Below, one piece after another: positions 16,548-24,145 of a stretch of DNA of 64,000 nucleotides. Each line of letters starts with the position of its first letter. The first letter of the stretch is position 1. A program made the translations under genes and the position numbers. A model generated the notes under the pieces. It worked only from the letters and a program-made list of their open reading frames with translations, was not told the DNA's origin and did no database searches. Source of the DNA: Bacillota bacterium (GTDB lineage: Bacteria; Bacillota; Clostridia; Tissierellales; Peptoniphilaceae); contig JAEZXH010000021.1 in assembly GCA_023442775.1 (NCBI GenBank), positions 113,055 through 177,054 of the forward strand, read 5' to 3'.

Positions 16548-17878
16548 AGATTCTCATCCTCGGCAGTTGCCCCTTGGCCTTGGAACTCGCCGAGACCCTT
16601 CTCACGGAAAACCACGAGGTCCTCTTGCTCTCTAAGGAGGAGGAGCTCCTCTCCCGTCACATCGCCCACAAACACCTGAGCATTCTGCCCTTAAACCTCT
16701 CCCTCTCCCTTCCCGTCTCCGCCGCAAGCATCGACATGGTCTTCGCCCTCACCGAGAGCACCGAGGAAAATCTCCTCTACGGGAGCCTTTTGCGAAAAAG
16801 AGGGGCGAGAAGCGTCGTGGCCCAAGTTCTCGAGGTCGAGGACTACGAGCACTTGCAACAGGAGAGCCGGGAAGGGGTGGACCACATCTTCTGCCCTGCG
16901 GTGGAACTCGCCCGCTCCATCGACACCTACCTCCGAGGGGATGGCCTCTTCCTCGACGAGGAGTTTTTACGAAGCCACATCCACATCAGCGTCCAGGAAC
17001 TCTTCGAGGAGGATCCCTTGGTGGGAAAGACCTTGAAGGACTTGGCGGGGGCCTTCGAGAACCGAGTCGTCGTGGGAATCCTGCGCCGCGGCCACTTCTT
17101 CGTCCCCTTTGGGGCGACGCGCCTTGACGAGGGAGATCGGCTCTACCTCATGGGGGAGGAGAAGACGAGCCGGGAGGAGGAGACGAAGAGGCGCGACCTC
17201 TGGATCCTCGGGGAGGGGCCCGGGACCTTTGATCTGGTCCTCGCCCTCTCCCACCTGGGCTACGCCATGACCTGGAGCCGAGAGAGGAGTTTTAGCGCCA
17301 AGGAGAGACGCGCCCTCTCCCGGGTCCTCTGTCGGCAAGAACATCTTCGCGACCTCTGGACCTACGAAGAGGGGCCAAAGGGAGTCCTGCCCCTGTGTCT
17401 CTCAGGCGACGACGGGGAGAATCTCCTCTTTGCCGCCCTCTTGGAGGAGGCGGGGTACCGGGAGCGCATGAGCATCCTCTCCCGGGGAGAGTACACCCGG
17501 GTCTTTGGACACGTTCTTCCCGGCATCCATCTGCGCTGGGGCTTTGCAGGCCTCTCCCACCTCCTGAGCCTCTTGGAGCGGGAGGGCGATATTCACTTAA
17601 GCCGCCTCTTCGGAGGAGACGTGGAGGCCCTCTCGGTGCGCCTGGACCCCGCCTCTCCCGCAGCGGGGAAGCGGCTCGCAGAGCTTGGTCTTCCCGACCC
17701 CGTCGCCGTCGGCGCGATTTTGCGCCAAGGGCTCTGCCTCATGGTCCGCGGGGACACCCTCCTCGAGGCGGGGGACCAGCTCCTCATCCTCTGTGAACAC
17801 GAGAGCCGCAGAAGGGTGTTGGAACTCTTGACCCCTCAAGGAGGGGAGAACTTCTGGAGTATGATTTGGGGGATGTAA
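16544..17878 (+). CDS. TrkA-like protein with two RCK modules, divergent
   Basis: 444 residues with the layout RCK_N-RCK_C twice (about 1-125, 140-205, 215-340, 355-440), the length and order of TrkA, the regulatory subunit of Trk/Ktr potassium uptake. The first nucleotide-binding loop reads ILGSCPLALELAETLL where TrkA has GxGxxG, and the second reads ILGEGPGTFDLVLAL, so NAD/ATP binding may be altered. RCK_C parts are visible (VGKTLKDLA..FENRVVVGILR; AGKRLAELGLPDPVAVGAILR). No TrkH or KtrB gene is in the window. Overlap with the CDF gene suggests ion homeostasis. Confidence 0.78.
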   Translation: MKILILGSCPLALELAETLLTENHEVLLLSKEEELLSRHIAHKHLSILPLNLSLSLPVSAASIDMVFALTESTEENLLYGSLLRKRGARSVVAQVLEVEDYEHLQQESREGVDHIFCPAVELARSIDTYLRGDGLFLDEEFLRSHIHISVQELFEEDPLVGKTLKDLAGAFENRVVVGILRRGHFFVPFGATRLDEGDRLYLMGEEKTSREEETKRRDLWILGEGPGTFDLVLALSHLGYAMTWSRERSFSAKERRALSRVLCRQEHLRDLWTYEEGPKGVLPLCLSGDDGENLLFAALLEEAGYRERMSILSRGEYTRVFGHVLPGIHLRWGFAGLSHLLSLLEREGDIHLSRLFGGDVEALSVRLDPASPAAGKRLAELGLPDPVAVGAILRQGLCLMVRGDTLLEAGDQLLILCEHESRRRVLELLTPQGGENFWSMIWGM

Positions 17879-18558
17879 TGCGACAATACTTTGGAAATGA
17901 TTGGGATGAACTCCTGCGCGAGGAGATGGAAAAGCCCTACTACCTTGAGCTTCGTCGCCTCCTCGTCGAAGAATATCGCCACTTCGAGATCTATCCTCCC
18001 ATGGAGGAGGTCTTCTACGCCCTGCGAACCACCTCCTACGAGGACACCCGGGTCCTCCTCCTGGGACAAGACCCCTACCACGGCCCGGGGCAGGCACACG
18101 GCATGAGTTTTTCCGTCCGCCCAGGGGTGCCTCTTCCCCCCTCCCTTCGAAACATCTACAAGGAATTGGAAACAGACCTTGGCATTTCTCCCGCGCGCCA
18201 CGGCTATCTCAAGTCCTGGGCAGAGCAGGGGGTGCTCCTCTTAAACACCACCCTCACCGTCCGCCGAGGCCAAGCCGCGAGCCACGAGGCCATTGGCTGG
18301 CGCATCTTCACCGACAAAATCATCGCCCTCTTAAACGAGAAACCAGGCCCCCTCGTCTTTCTCCTCTGGGGCGCCCATGCGAGAAGTAAAAAACGCCTTC
18401 TCACCAACCCGGAGCACCTCATCTTAGAGGCTCCCCATCCAAGTCCCCTCTCCGCCCATCGCGGCTTCTTCGGGAGCCGTCCCTTTTCCGCCATCAACGA
18501 GTATCTCACCATGAAGGGGGAGGCGCCCATTTCTTGGGCCCTTCCCGAGCAGCCCTAG
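17878..18558 (+). CDS. ung: Uracil-DNA glycosylase, family 1
   Basis: 226 residues, normal length. Catalytic motif LLGQDPYHGPGQAHGMSFSV with Asp65, and the second motif HPSPLSAHRGFFGSRPF near residue 183. Removes uracil from DNA, starting base-excision repair. The chosen ATG shares one base with the TrkA-like stop (TAATG); an alternative ATG 12 bases upstream is possible. Confidence 0.95.
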   Translation: MRQYFGNDWDELLREEMEKPYYLELRRLLVEEYRHFEIYPPMEEVFYALRTTSYEDTRVLLLGQDPYHGPGQAHGMSFSVRPGVPLPPSLRNIYKELETDLGISPARHGYLKSWAEQGVLLLNTTLTVRRGQAASHEAIGWRIFTDKIIALLNEKPGPLVFLLWGAHARSKKRLLTNPEHLILEAPHPSPLSAHRGFFGSRPFSAINEYLTMKGEAPISWALPEQP

Positions 18559-18571
18559 GAAAGGAACGCCT

Positions 18572-19300
18572 ATGCACATCCAACGACCGAAGACAGAACA
18601 CGTGATGATCGGCGAGATTCCCGCTCTTCTCGTCACCCCACAGAGAGAGGGACCCCATCCCACGATGATTTTCTACCACGGATGGAACAGCACCAAGGAG
18701 CGCAACCTCATCCGCGGAGAAATCTTTGCCCACTACGGCTTTCAGGTCCTCCTTCCCGACGCCCCGCACCACGGAGAGCGGGGAAGCCTGGACTACGACG
18801 ACGAGGAGATCATGGCAAAGTACTTCTTCGCCGTGGTCATGGGAGAGATCGAGGAGTACGAGAGCCTCTATGGCTACCTTAAGGAGAACACCAACATGGA
18901 CGAGGACCACTTCTTCCTCTGCGGCCACTCCATGGGGGCCATCCTCTCCGGCGCCCTCGTCGCCACCCGAGAAGAACTCACCGGGGCCATCCCCTACAAC
19001 GGCTGCTGGGATTGGGAAGAACTGGCGAAGAGCTGGAATGTGACCCTCCCCGAAGAGGCGAAGAAGGCACTAGACACCTACAACCCCGCGAATCACAAAG
19101 AGGGCCTCGAGAATAAGATTCTCCTCGTCGCCAACGGAGAAGAGGACCCGACGGTGCCCCCGCTCATCCAAAAGGCCTTCATCGAGAGCCTCTCCATGAA
19201 AGAGGGGAAGGCCGAGGTCTCCCTCTTCGAAAAGACCACCCACGTCATCACCACGAACATGATCGCCTGGAGCCTTGACGAACTGGAAAAGATTCTCTAG
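18572..19300 (+). CDS. Alpha/beta hydrolase (YitV-like esterase)
   Basis: 242 residues. Oxyanion/entry motif FYHGWNSTKERN, nucleophile elbow FLCGHSMGAILSG, acid in NGEEDPTVPP and histidine in KTTHVITT complete a Ser-Asp-His triad. Family members act on short-chain esters or related compounds; substrate unknown. Soluble, no signal peptide. AAAGGAAC precedes the ATG, 13 bases after ung. Confidence 0.85.
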   Translation: MHIQRPKTEHVMIGEIPALLVTPQREGPHPTMIFYHGWNSTKERNLIRGEIFAHYGFQVLLPDAPHHGERGSLDYDDEEIMAKYFFAVVMGEIEEYESLYGYLKENTNMDEDHFFLCGHSMGAILSGALVATREELTGAIPYNGCWDWEELAKSWNVTLPEEAKKALDTYNPANHKEGLENKILLVANGEEDPTVPPLIQKAFIESLSMKEGKAEVSLFEKTTHVITTNMIAWSLDELEKIL

Positions 19301-19313
19301 AAAAGGAGCAACG

Positions 19314-19637
19314 ATGGACTACGTCAAAGTTGAGATTTTCATCCCCGAGGATCGGGTCATCACCTTGGCCAACGCTTTAAACGACCACGGCTACCTCACC
19401 CAAGGATTCTACGACTACGCCTTCTCCACGTCGAAGGTCATCGGCCGTTGGCGCCCCTTGGAGGGAGCCAATCCCTACGACGGAAAGATTGGCGTCGTCA
19501 GCGAAGAAGAGGAGACGAAGATGGAATTTCGCCTCCGCGCCGAGGACGTGAAGGAGGCGGTGAAACTCATCCGAAGCCTTCACCCTTACGAGACTCCCGT
19601 CATCAACGTCATTGCCCTCATCGATCCCGAAGATTGA
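19314..19637 (+). CDS. Stand-alone NIF3/YqfO C-terminal domain protein (CutA-like fold)
   Basis: 107 residues. The pattern VKVEIFIPEDRVITLANAL, GRWRPLEGANPYDGKIG and SLHPYETPVINVIAL matches the inserted domain of Nif3/YqfO proteins (usual GTFRPGEGANPY and AAHPYEEPAYD), which is related to the CutA/PII trimer fold. Here it occurs alone. The role of the solo form is unknown. Start ATG follows AAAAGGAG; the longer open frame overlaps the hydrolase gene and lacks a ribosome binding site. Confidence 0.82.
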   Translation: MDYVKVEIFIPEDRVITLANALNDHGYLTQGFYDYAFSTSKVIGRWRPLEGANPYDGKIGVVSEEEETKMEFRLRAEDVKEAVKLIRSLHPYETPVINVIALIDPED

Positions 19638-19641
19638 AAAA

Positions 19642-19667
19642 AGAGCCAATTCGCGGCTCTTTTTTTG
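19642..19667 (+). terminator. Terminator after the NIF3-type gene
   Basis: Stem AGAGCC/GGCTCT (19642-19660) followed by eight T. Confidence 0.85.
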
Positions 19668-19674
19668 ATTTCTC

Positions 19675-19743
19675 AAGTCCCGAGAGGCCACCGAGGAAGA
19701 GTGACAAGCCGTCGCCGATGCCTTCTTGGAAGAGTTGAAATAA
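19675..19743 (+). pseudogene. Possible 3' remnant of a lost gene
   Basis: Between two terminators, one frame reads KSREATEEE, a TGA stop, then QAVADAFLEELK and TAA, directly before a terminator. The charged helical ending and its own terminator suggest the tail of a deleted gene. Too short to name. Confidence 0.3.
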
Positions 19744-19744
19744 A

Positions 19745-19768
19745 AAAGCACCCAGCGGGTGCTTTTTT
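19745..19768. terminator. Bidirectional terminator
   Basis: Stem AGCACCC/GGGTGCT (19747-19763) with A-run before and T-run after; serves the remnant on the left and the minus-strand gene ending at 19767. Confidence 0.85.
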
Positions 19769-20084
19769 ATTGGTCGAAACCAAAACGAAAACCAAAGTAG
19801 AGGATGATCCCCCACATGAGGAGTAAGAGGATGAGACAAAAGACGTCGAGGACAATAACGACGGGTTTTCGATGAGTTTGTTTGACATCATCCACAAGGT
19901 TCATGACCAAGATGACCACGGCCAGAGGAAAGAAGACAAATGTAAAGAATTTTACCCACTGTTCATCCGTGCCGATATGCAATCTTAGAGCCGTTAACAC
20001 CCTGGATACCAAGAAATAGAGCGCAAGAATAACAATGAGGAAACTCCCCTTCATCTTGCGAAACTGTTCCCAGTACTTTCTCAT
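19767..20084 (-). CDS. Small membrane protein of unknown function
   Basis: 105 residues with three hydrophobic segments (about 14-32, 45-62, 78-100) and a basic N terminus (MRKYWEQFRKMK). No family recognised. GAGGAGATGA precedes the ATG, supporting translation. Codon use is more AT-rich than its neighbours, which may point to recent acquisition. Monocistronic, with a terminator at the end. Confidence 0.65.
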   Translation of the reverse strand: MRKYWEQFRKMKGSFLIVILALYFLVSRVLTALRLHIGTDEQWVKFFTFVFFPLAVVILVMNLVDDVKQTHRKPVVIVLDVFCLILLLLMWGIILYFGFRFGFDQ

Positions 20085-20221
20085 ATAATCATCTCCTCAT
20101 CGTTGGAAAAGTGTGGAGCAGGTCTGAGAGAAAAATCGATTCTACTTCCATCCTAGTCCTGAGAAAAGGAGAGGTCAAGGAGACATCAAGAAAAAAGGAA
20201 CATTTACAAAAAAACTCTTTA

Positions 20222-20776
20222 TCAATCATCCACGTCGGGGTGAATGATGGCATAGACTACGGCATCGCGGCGGCCTTTATTCGAGAGGTCGCCGTCGCGG
20301 AGGAGGGCTTCTTTCACCATCCCCGCCTTTTCCATGACGCGGCCCGACTTTTCATTGCCCACGGCGTGCATGCTCTCGATGCGGCGCGCCCCCACCTCGT
20401 CGAAGAAGAAGGTGATGAGGCGAGAGAGGGCCTCGGGCATGATGCCCTGCCCCCAAAAGTCCGGGGAGAGGACGTAGCCGATGTGAACCTCGTCGATGGC
20501 GTCGTCGTGGTGAACCACGGAGATGTTTCCCACGGGCTCATTGGTGTCTTTCAATACGATGAGCCAGTGGTAGGAGGCGGGATTTTCATAGCCGGCAATC
20601 CAATGGGCGAGGACTTCTTCCGTCTCTTTCAAGGTGTTGTGGGCGGGCCAGGTGAGGTACTCGGTGACCTCAACATTTCCCATCCACGCCGAAAAGCAGC
20701 CCGGGGCGTCCTCCATGACAAAGGGACGCAGGAGGAGGCGATTCGTCTCGAGTCTCTTCGTGCCAAGGTGTTTCAT
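20222..20776 (-). CDS. RimJ/RimL-type GNAT acetyltransferase
   Basis: 184 residues. Begins LETNRLLLRPFVMEDAPGCF, then HYGYVLSPDFWGQG-like acetyl-CoA loop (IGYVLSPDFWGQGIMPEAL) and ARRIESMHAVGNEKSGRVME. This is the RimJ/RimL/YdaF subgroup, which acetylates ribosomal protein N termini or small amines. Closely related to the gene just upstream (20773-21330), with which it overlaps by four bases; a tandem duplication is likely. Confidence 0.87.
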   Translation of the reverse strand: MKHLGTKRLETNRLLLRPFVMEDAPGCFSAWMGNVEVTEYLTWPAHNTLKETEEVLAHWIAGYENPASYHWLIVLKDTNEPVGNISVVHHDDAIDEVHIGYVLSPDFWGQGIMPEALSRLITFFFDEVGARRIESMHAVGNEKSGRVMEKAGMVKEALLRDGDLSNKGRRDAVVYAIIHPDVDD

Positions 20777-21330
20777 TGGGTCCTCCTTTCATCGGTGGAG
20801 AGGATGGCGTAGATGGCCATGTCCCTGGGGCCCTTGTAGGAGGCACCCTTTTGGCGCATGGTCCCCTCGTAGCGCATCCCGGCTTTCTCCATGACTCTCC
20901 CGGAGTTCTTGTTCTCCACAGCGTGGCGCGCCACGAGGCGATGGGCCCCCACTTCCTCAAAGAGAAAATCAATGACTCGGGAGAGGGCCTCTGTGGTGAT
21001 GCCCTGTCCCCAAGCCTCTTCACAGACGGCATAGCCCAGGGTCATTTCTTCGAGGCGCTCGTTCATCCTGGCGACGAAGATGTCTCCCACAAGGCCCAGG
21101 TTCTCCTCTTCAATGGCCCACATGTAGAAGTCCTCGTCCTCATAGCTTTCAACCCAGGAGCCGACGATCTCTTCGGTCTCGGAGAGGTTTTTGTGAGGTG
21201 CCCAGGAGACGTGTTTTGTCACCACAGGAGAGCTCATCCACCGCTCGTAGGCGATGGGGATGTCTTTCTCCTCAAAGGGGCGCAGGAGCAGGCGAGGGGT
21301 AGAAAGGGTTTTTGTGCCGCAATGCTTCAT
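20773..21330 (-). CDS. RimJ/RimL-type GNAT acetyltransferase, tandem paralogue
   Basis: 185 residues, same layout as its neighbour: MKHCGTKTLSTPRLLLRPFE, GYAVCEEAWGQGITTEALSR, and VGAHRLVARHAVENKNSGRV. Both begin MKH.GTK.L.T.RLLLRPF, showing common origin. Different central parts suggest different substrates. First gene of the pair; a terminator separates it from xpt. Confidence 0.87.
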   Translation of the reverse strand: MKHCGTKTLSTPRLLLRPFEEKDIPIAYERWMSSPVVTKHVSWAPHKNLSETEEIVGSWVESYEDEDFYMWAIEEENLGLVGDIFVARMNERLEEMTLGYAVCEEAWGQGITTEALSRVIDFLFEEVGAHRLVARHAVENKNSGRVMEKAGMRYEGTMRQKGASYKGPRDMAIYAILSTDERRTQ

Positions 21331-21343
21331 AGGTCCTCCTTGT

Positions 21344-21368
21344 AAAAAAAGGGCCTTGAAAGGCCCTT
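21344..21368 (-). terminator. Terminator of xpt
   Basis: Minus strand stem AAGGGCC/GGCCCTT-type hairpin (21350-21367) followed by seven T. Confidence 0.8.
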
Positions 21369-21369
21369 C

Positions 21370-21951
21370 TCAGTCCTGATGACGGAAGGTGATGGTTCCG
21401 TCGGAGATGTCGTCGATGATGGCGAGGGAGAGCAGATCATAGCCCATGGCGCGAATCTTTTCGCCCCCCTCTTGGAAGCCCTTTTCTACGCCGATGCCAA
21501 GGCCTGCGACGGTGGCTCCCGCTTGAGTGGCCACGTCGATGAGTCCCGTTAAGGCGTTTCCCTCGGCGAGGAAGTCATCGATGATGAGAAGGCGGTCGTC
21601 TTTCGAGAGGAATTGGTGAGAGACGGTGACAGTATAGGATTTCTTGTAGGTGAAGCTCTCCACGTCCGAGGCGTAGACGTCGTCGCCGATGTTGGCACTC
21701 TTCGCCTTCTTTGCAAAGACCACGGGGATGTTTCCGAAGTGGCGGGAGGCGGCGACGGCCATGGCGATGCCAGAGGCTTCGATGGTGAGGATCTTCGTGA
21801 TATGTTTCTCGGCGAAGTGACGGGCAAGTTCTTGGCCCATGAGGTCGAGAAACGCGACGTCGAGTTGGTGGTTGAGGAAGGAATCCACCTTGACGATGTT
21901 GGCTCCAAGGACCCGGCCATCTCTTAAGATTTTCTCTTCAAGTACTTGCAT
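21370..21951 (-). CDS. xpt: Xanthine phosphoribosyltransferase
   Basis: 193 residues, the size of Bacillus Xpt. Typical start LEEKILRDGRVLGANIVKVDSFLNHQ, the PRPP loop LLIIDDFLAEGNALTGL, and VFAKKAKSANIGDDVY. Converts xanthine and PRPP to XMP for purine salvage. The 5' leader is only about 35 bases from the promoter, too short for a purine riboswitch. GAAGGAGGAG precedes the ATG. Confidence 0.95.
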   Translation of the reverse strand: MQVLEEKILRDGRVLGANIVKVDSFLNHQLDVAFLDLMGQELARHFAEKHITKILTIEASGIAMAVAASRHFGNIPVVFAKKAKSANIGDDVYASDVESFTYKKSYTVTVSHQFLSKDDRLLIIDDFLAEGNALTGLIDVATQAGATVAGLGIGVEKGFQEGGEKIRAMGYDLLSLAIIDDISDGTITFRHQD

Positions 21952-21988
21952 GTGCTCCTCCTTCGATGTTGGGCGTGATTCTCCTTCA

Positions 21989-22018
21989 AGTATAGCAGAA
22001 TTTTTCCCCCTTTGTCAT
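21989..22018 (-). promoter_or_regulatory. Promoter of xpt
   Basis: Minus strand ATGACA (22018-22013), 18-base spacer, TGCTATACT extended -10 with TATACT at 21994-21989. The -35 overlaps the -35 of the divergent nitroreductase promoter. Confidence 0.65.
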
Positions 22019-22042
22019 AGCGAGGGGCCCTTGGGGTATAAT
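22012..22042 (+). promoter_or_regulatory. Promoter of the nitroreductase-tsa operon
   Basis: TTGTCA at 22012-22017, 19-base spacer, TATAAT at 22037-22042. The -10 context TTGGGGTATAATAAAA is nearly the same as before the tRNA-Gly gene. Confidence 0.65.
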
Positions 22043-22067
22043 AAAACCAAGAGAAAAAGGAGGAACT

Positions 22068-22595
22068 ATGTTTTTCGATTTAGTCAAAAAGAGAAGAAGT
22101 ATCCGCAGTTTTACCGAGGAGCCCATCTCCGAGAAGGATTGGGAGACGATTCTCTCCTGTGGACTCCGCGCCCCGAGCGCAAAAAATGCCCGCCCCGTGG
22201 AACTCATCGTGGTAAAGGAGAAGAAGACTCTGGAGGAACTCGGCTCCTTTAAGGAGAGAAATGCCCACTTCATCCCAGAGGCCGCTGGTGCCATCGTCGT
22301 GGTGGTGAATCGTCAGAAGGCACCGGCGACCTATGAAGAGGATGCCTCCATCGTCTGCAGTTATCTCGAGCTCGCCATTGCAGATTTGGGCCTCGGCTCT
22401 TGCTGGGTTAACGCCATTGGGAACAACCACGCCGACGGCCGCCCTGCAGGGGAGGTGTTAAAAGAGATGTTTCACGTCCCCGAAGAATACGAGGCCATTG
22501 CCGTCATCGCCTTGGGGCACCCGGCGAAGCACCCCGGGGAGCGCACCAATGTCGACGAGGCGCACCGAATCCACGAGGAGAGTTTCCGTGGCTGA
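22068..22595 (+). CDS. Nitroreductase-family flavoprotein
   Basis: 175 residues. FMN-binding start KKRRSIRSFTEEPIS, then CGLRAPSAKNARPVELIVV and LGLGSCWVNAIGN, and a C-terminal VIALGHPAKHPGERT. These FMN enzymes reduce nitro groups, quinones or related acceptors with NAD(P)H; the physiological substrate is unknown. AAAGGAGGAAC precedes the ATG. Its end overlaps the tsaE start by eight bases, so it leads the t6A operon. Confidence 0.9.
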   Translation: MFFDLVKKRRSIRSFTEEPISEKDWETILSCGLRAPSAKNARPVELIVVKEKKTLEELGSFKERNAHFIPEAAGAIVVVVNRQKAPATYEEDASIVCSYLELAIADLGLGSCWVNAIGNNHADGRPAGEVLKEMFHVPEEYEAIAVIALGHPAKHPGERTNVDEAHRIHEESFRG

Positions 22596-23055
22596 ACGGG
22601 CCCTCAGATATTTGAGCCTCCTCGAGGTCCAAGAGGCGGCAAAAGCCCTCGCCAAGGGGACAAAACCCGGAGAGGTCATCGTCTTAACGGGAGAACTCGG
22701 CGCGGGGAAGACGACCTTTTCCAAGGCCTTTGGGGAGGGGCTCTCCTGTCCTGAAGTGGTGAGTTCCCCCACCTTTACCCTGGTCAATGAATACTATGGA
22801 CGCCTCCCCCTCTACCACTTTGACACCTACCGCCTCACCGATGCGGGAGACGTCTGGGACTTGGGCTTTGACGAGTACTTCTTCGGAGACGGGGTCTGTC
22901 TCCTGGAGTGGGGGGAGCGAATTGCGGAAGTTCTTCCCGAAGACCGTCTGGAGATTTCCTTTGAGAAGGTAGACGAGGACCATCGCAGCCTCTTTTTGCG
23001 AAGCCTTGGGCCCAATTCCGGGGAGCTCCTCGAGAGTTTGGAGGTGAGACCATGA
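22588..23055 (+). CDS. tsaE: tRNA t6A synthesis ATPase TsaE
   Basis: 155 residues. P-loop VLTGELGAGKTTFSKAF with Lys41, switch region VVSSPTFTLVNEYYGRLPLYHFDTYRL, and LLEWGERIAE, all typical of TsaE (YdiB). Works with TsaB and TsaD to make N6-threonylcarbamoyladenosine at tRNA position 37. The start is GTG at 22588 inside the nitroreductase gene, with GAGGAGAG upstream; there is no better ATG before the P-loop. Overlaps tsaB by four bases. Confidence 0.93.
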   Translation: MAERALRYLSLLEVQEAAKALAKGTKPGEVIVLTGELGAGKTTFSKAFGEGLSCPEVVSSPTFTLVNEYYGRLPLYHFDTYRLTDAGDVWDLGFDEYFFGDGVCLLEWGERIAEVLPEDRLEISFEKVDEDHRSLFLRSLGPNSGELLESLEVRP

Positions 23056-23717
23056 AGATCCTCGCCCTTGATACGTCTACAGAGACCATGAGTCTTGCCC
23101 TCCTCGAGGGGAACTCTCTCGTCGCCGAGGTGCGCCTCTCCTCCCCCCGTGGACACGCCGAGGCACTCCCCGAAGTCCTCGCCGACGTCCTCCGTCGCGT
23201 AGGATGGGAGGCGAAGGACTTAGAGCGAGTCGTCGTCGGAATCGGCCCCGGGTCTTACACCGGGATGCGGGTCGGCCTCGCCTTTGGAAAATCTATGGCC
23301 TACGCCCTTGGCATTGAGGTGGTGGGAGTGAGCACCCTCGAGGCCTTGGCGGCGCCCCTTCTCGGGGAGAACATCGTCCCCATCTTGGACGCCCGCCGGG
23401 ACCGGGTCTACGCCGCACTCTATTCCCAAGTTGAGGGGTGTTCCATGAAGAGAGACATCGACGTTTGTCCCCTTGACGAGGTCCTCTCCTGGGGCGAGTC
23501 CCTCCTCTTCACCGGGCCGGGACTTGAGAACGAGGACTACAGAAGGCGCATCCTCGAGGCGGGACACACCATTGCCCCCGCCGCCTTGTGGGACGTCTCT
23601 GCCTATGCCCTTGGCCTGTGTGGCGCCGCGAAAGAAGCCGAGGAGTTTTCCACGGTCCAGCCCCTGTATCTACGAAAGACCCGCCCCGAGCGGCGATTGG
23701 AGGGAGACTTCTCATGA
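23052..23717 (+). CDS. tsaB: tRNA t6A synthesis protein TsaB
   Basis: 221 residues. N-terminal ASKHA motif ILALDTSTETMSLALLEG, then VVVGIGPGSYTGMRVGLAFGKSMAY and PILDARRDRVYAALY. TsaB is the inactive scaffold partner that pairs with TsaD. Operon order tsaE-tsaB-rimI-tsaD as in many Firmicutes, with 4-base overlaps on both sides. Confidence 0.95.
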   Translation: MKILALDTSTETMSLALLEGNSLVAEVRLSSPRGHAEALPEVLADVLRRVGWEAKDLERVVVGIGPGSYTGMRVGLAFGKSMAYALGIEVVGVSTLEALAAPLLGENIVPILDARRDRVYAALYSQVEGCSMKRDIDVCPLDEVLSWGESLLFTGPGLENEDYRRRILEAGHTIAPAALWDVSAYALGLCGAAKEAEEFSTVQPLYLRKTRPERRLEGDFS

Positions 23718-24145
23718 TTCGTCCCATGGAAGCAAGAGATGCGAAGGCCCTCGCCGCCCTCGACGAGGCCACCTTCTCCGACCCCTGGAGTGAAGAGGCC
23801 TTCCTCGCGGCAAAGGACTTTGGAAAGGAGATCCTCGTCGCCGAAGAAGCGGGAGAGGTCTGTGGCTACATCATGGTGCGCATCGTCGCCGATGAAGGAG
23901 AGCTCCTCTCCCTCGCCGTCTCAAAGGACAACCGCAAGGCGGGGTGGGGAGCTGCCCTTCTCGACGAAGGCATTGCCCTCAGTAGGAGTCATGGCGCAAA
24001 GACCATGGACCTCGAAGTCCGCGCCTCAAACGTTGGGGCCATTCACCTCTACGCCTCTCGTGGATTTCTCCAGGTGGGCCAGCGCAAGGACTACTACGAC
24101 GCGCCGAAAGAGGACGCCTTCCTCTATAGAAAGGAGCTTCTATGA
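23714..24145 (+). CDS. rimI: Ribosomal-protein-S18-alanine N-acetyltransferase
   Basis: 143 residues. MIRPMEARDAKALAALDEATF, the partner-binding DPWSEEAFLAA, acetyl-CoA loop region LLSLAVSKDNRKAGWGAALLDEG (the usual RGxG is altered to KAGWGA), and ASNVGAIHLYASRGF. Named from family plus its fixed place between tsaB and tsaD. The start overlaps the tsaB stop (ATGA). Confidence 0.9.
   Translation: MIRPMEARDAKALAALDEATFSDPWSEEAFLAAKDFGKEILVAEEAGEVCGYIMVRIVADEGELLSLAVSKDNRKAGWGAALLDEGIALSRSHGAKTMDLEVRASNVGAIHLYASRGFLQVGQRKDYYDAPKEDAFLYRKELL

Noticed and set aside
21952..21988. Purine riboswitch upstream of xpt
   Set aside because: The leader between the -10 box and the start codon is only about 35 bases and contains none of the conserved purine-aptamer parts.
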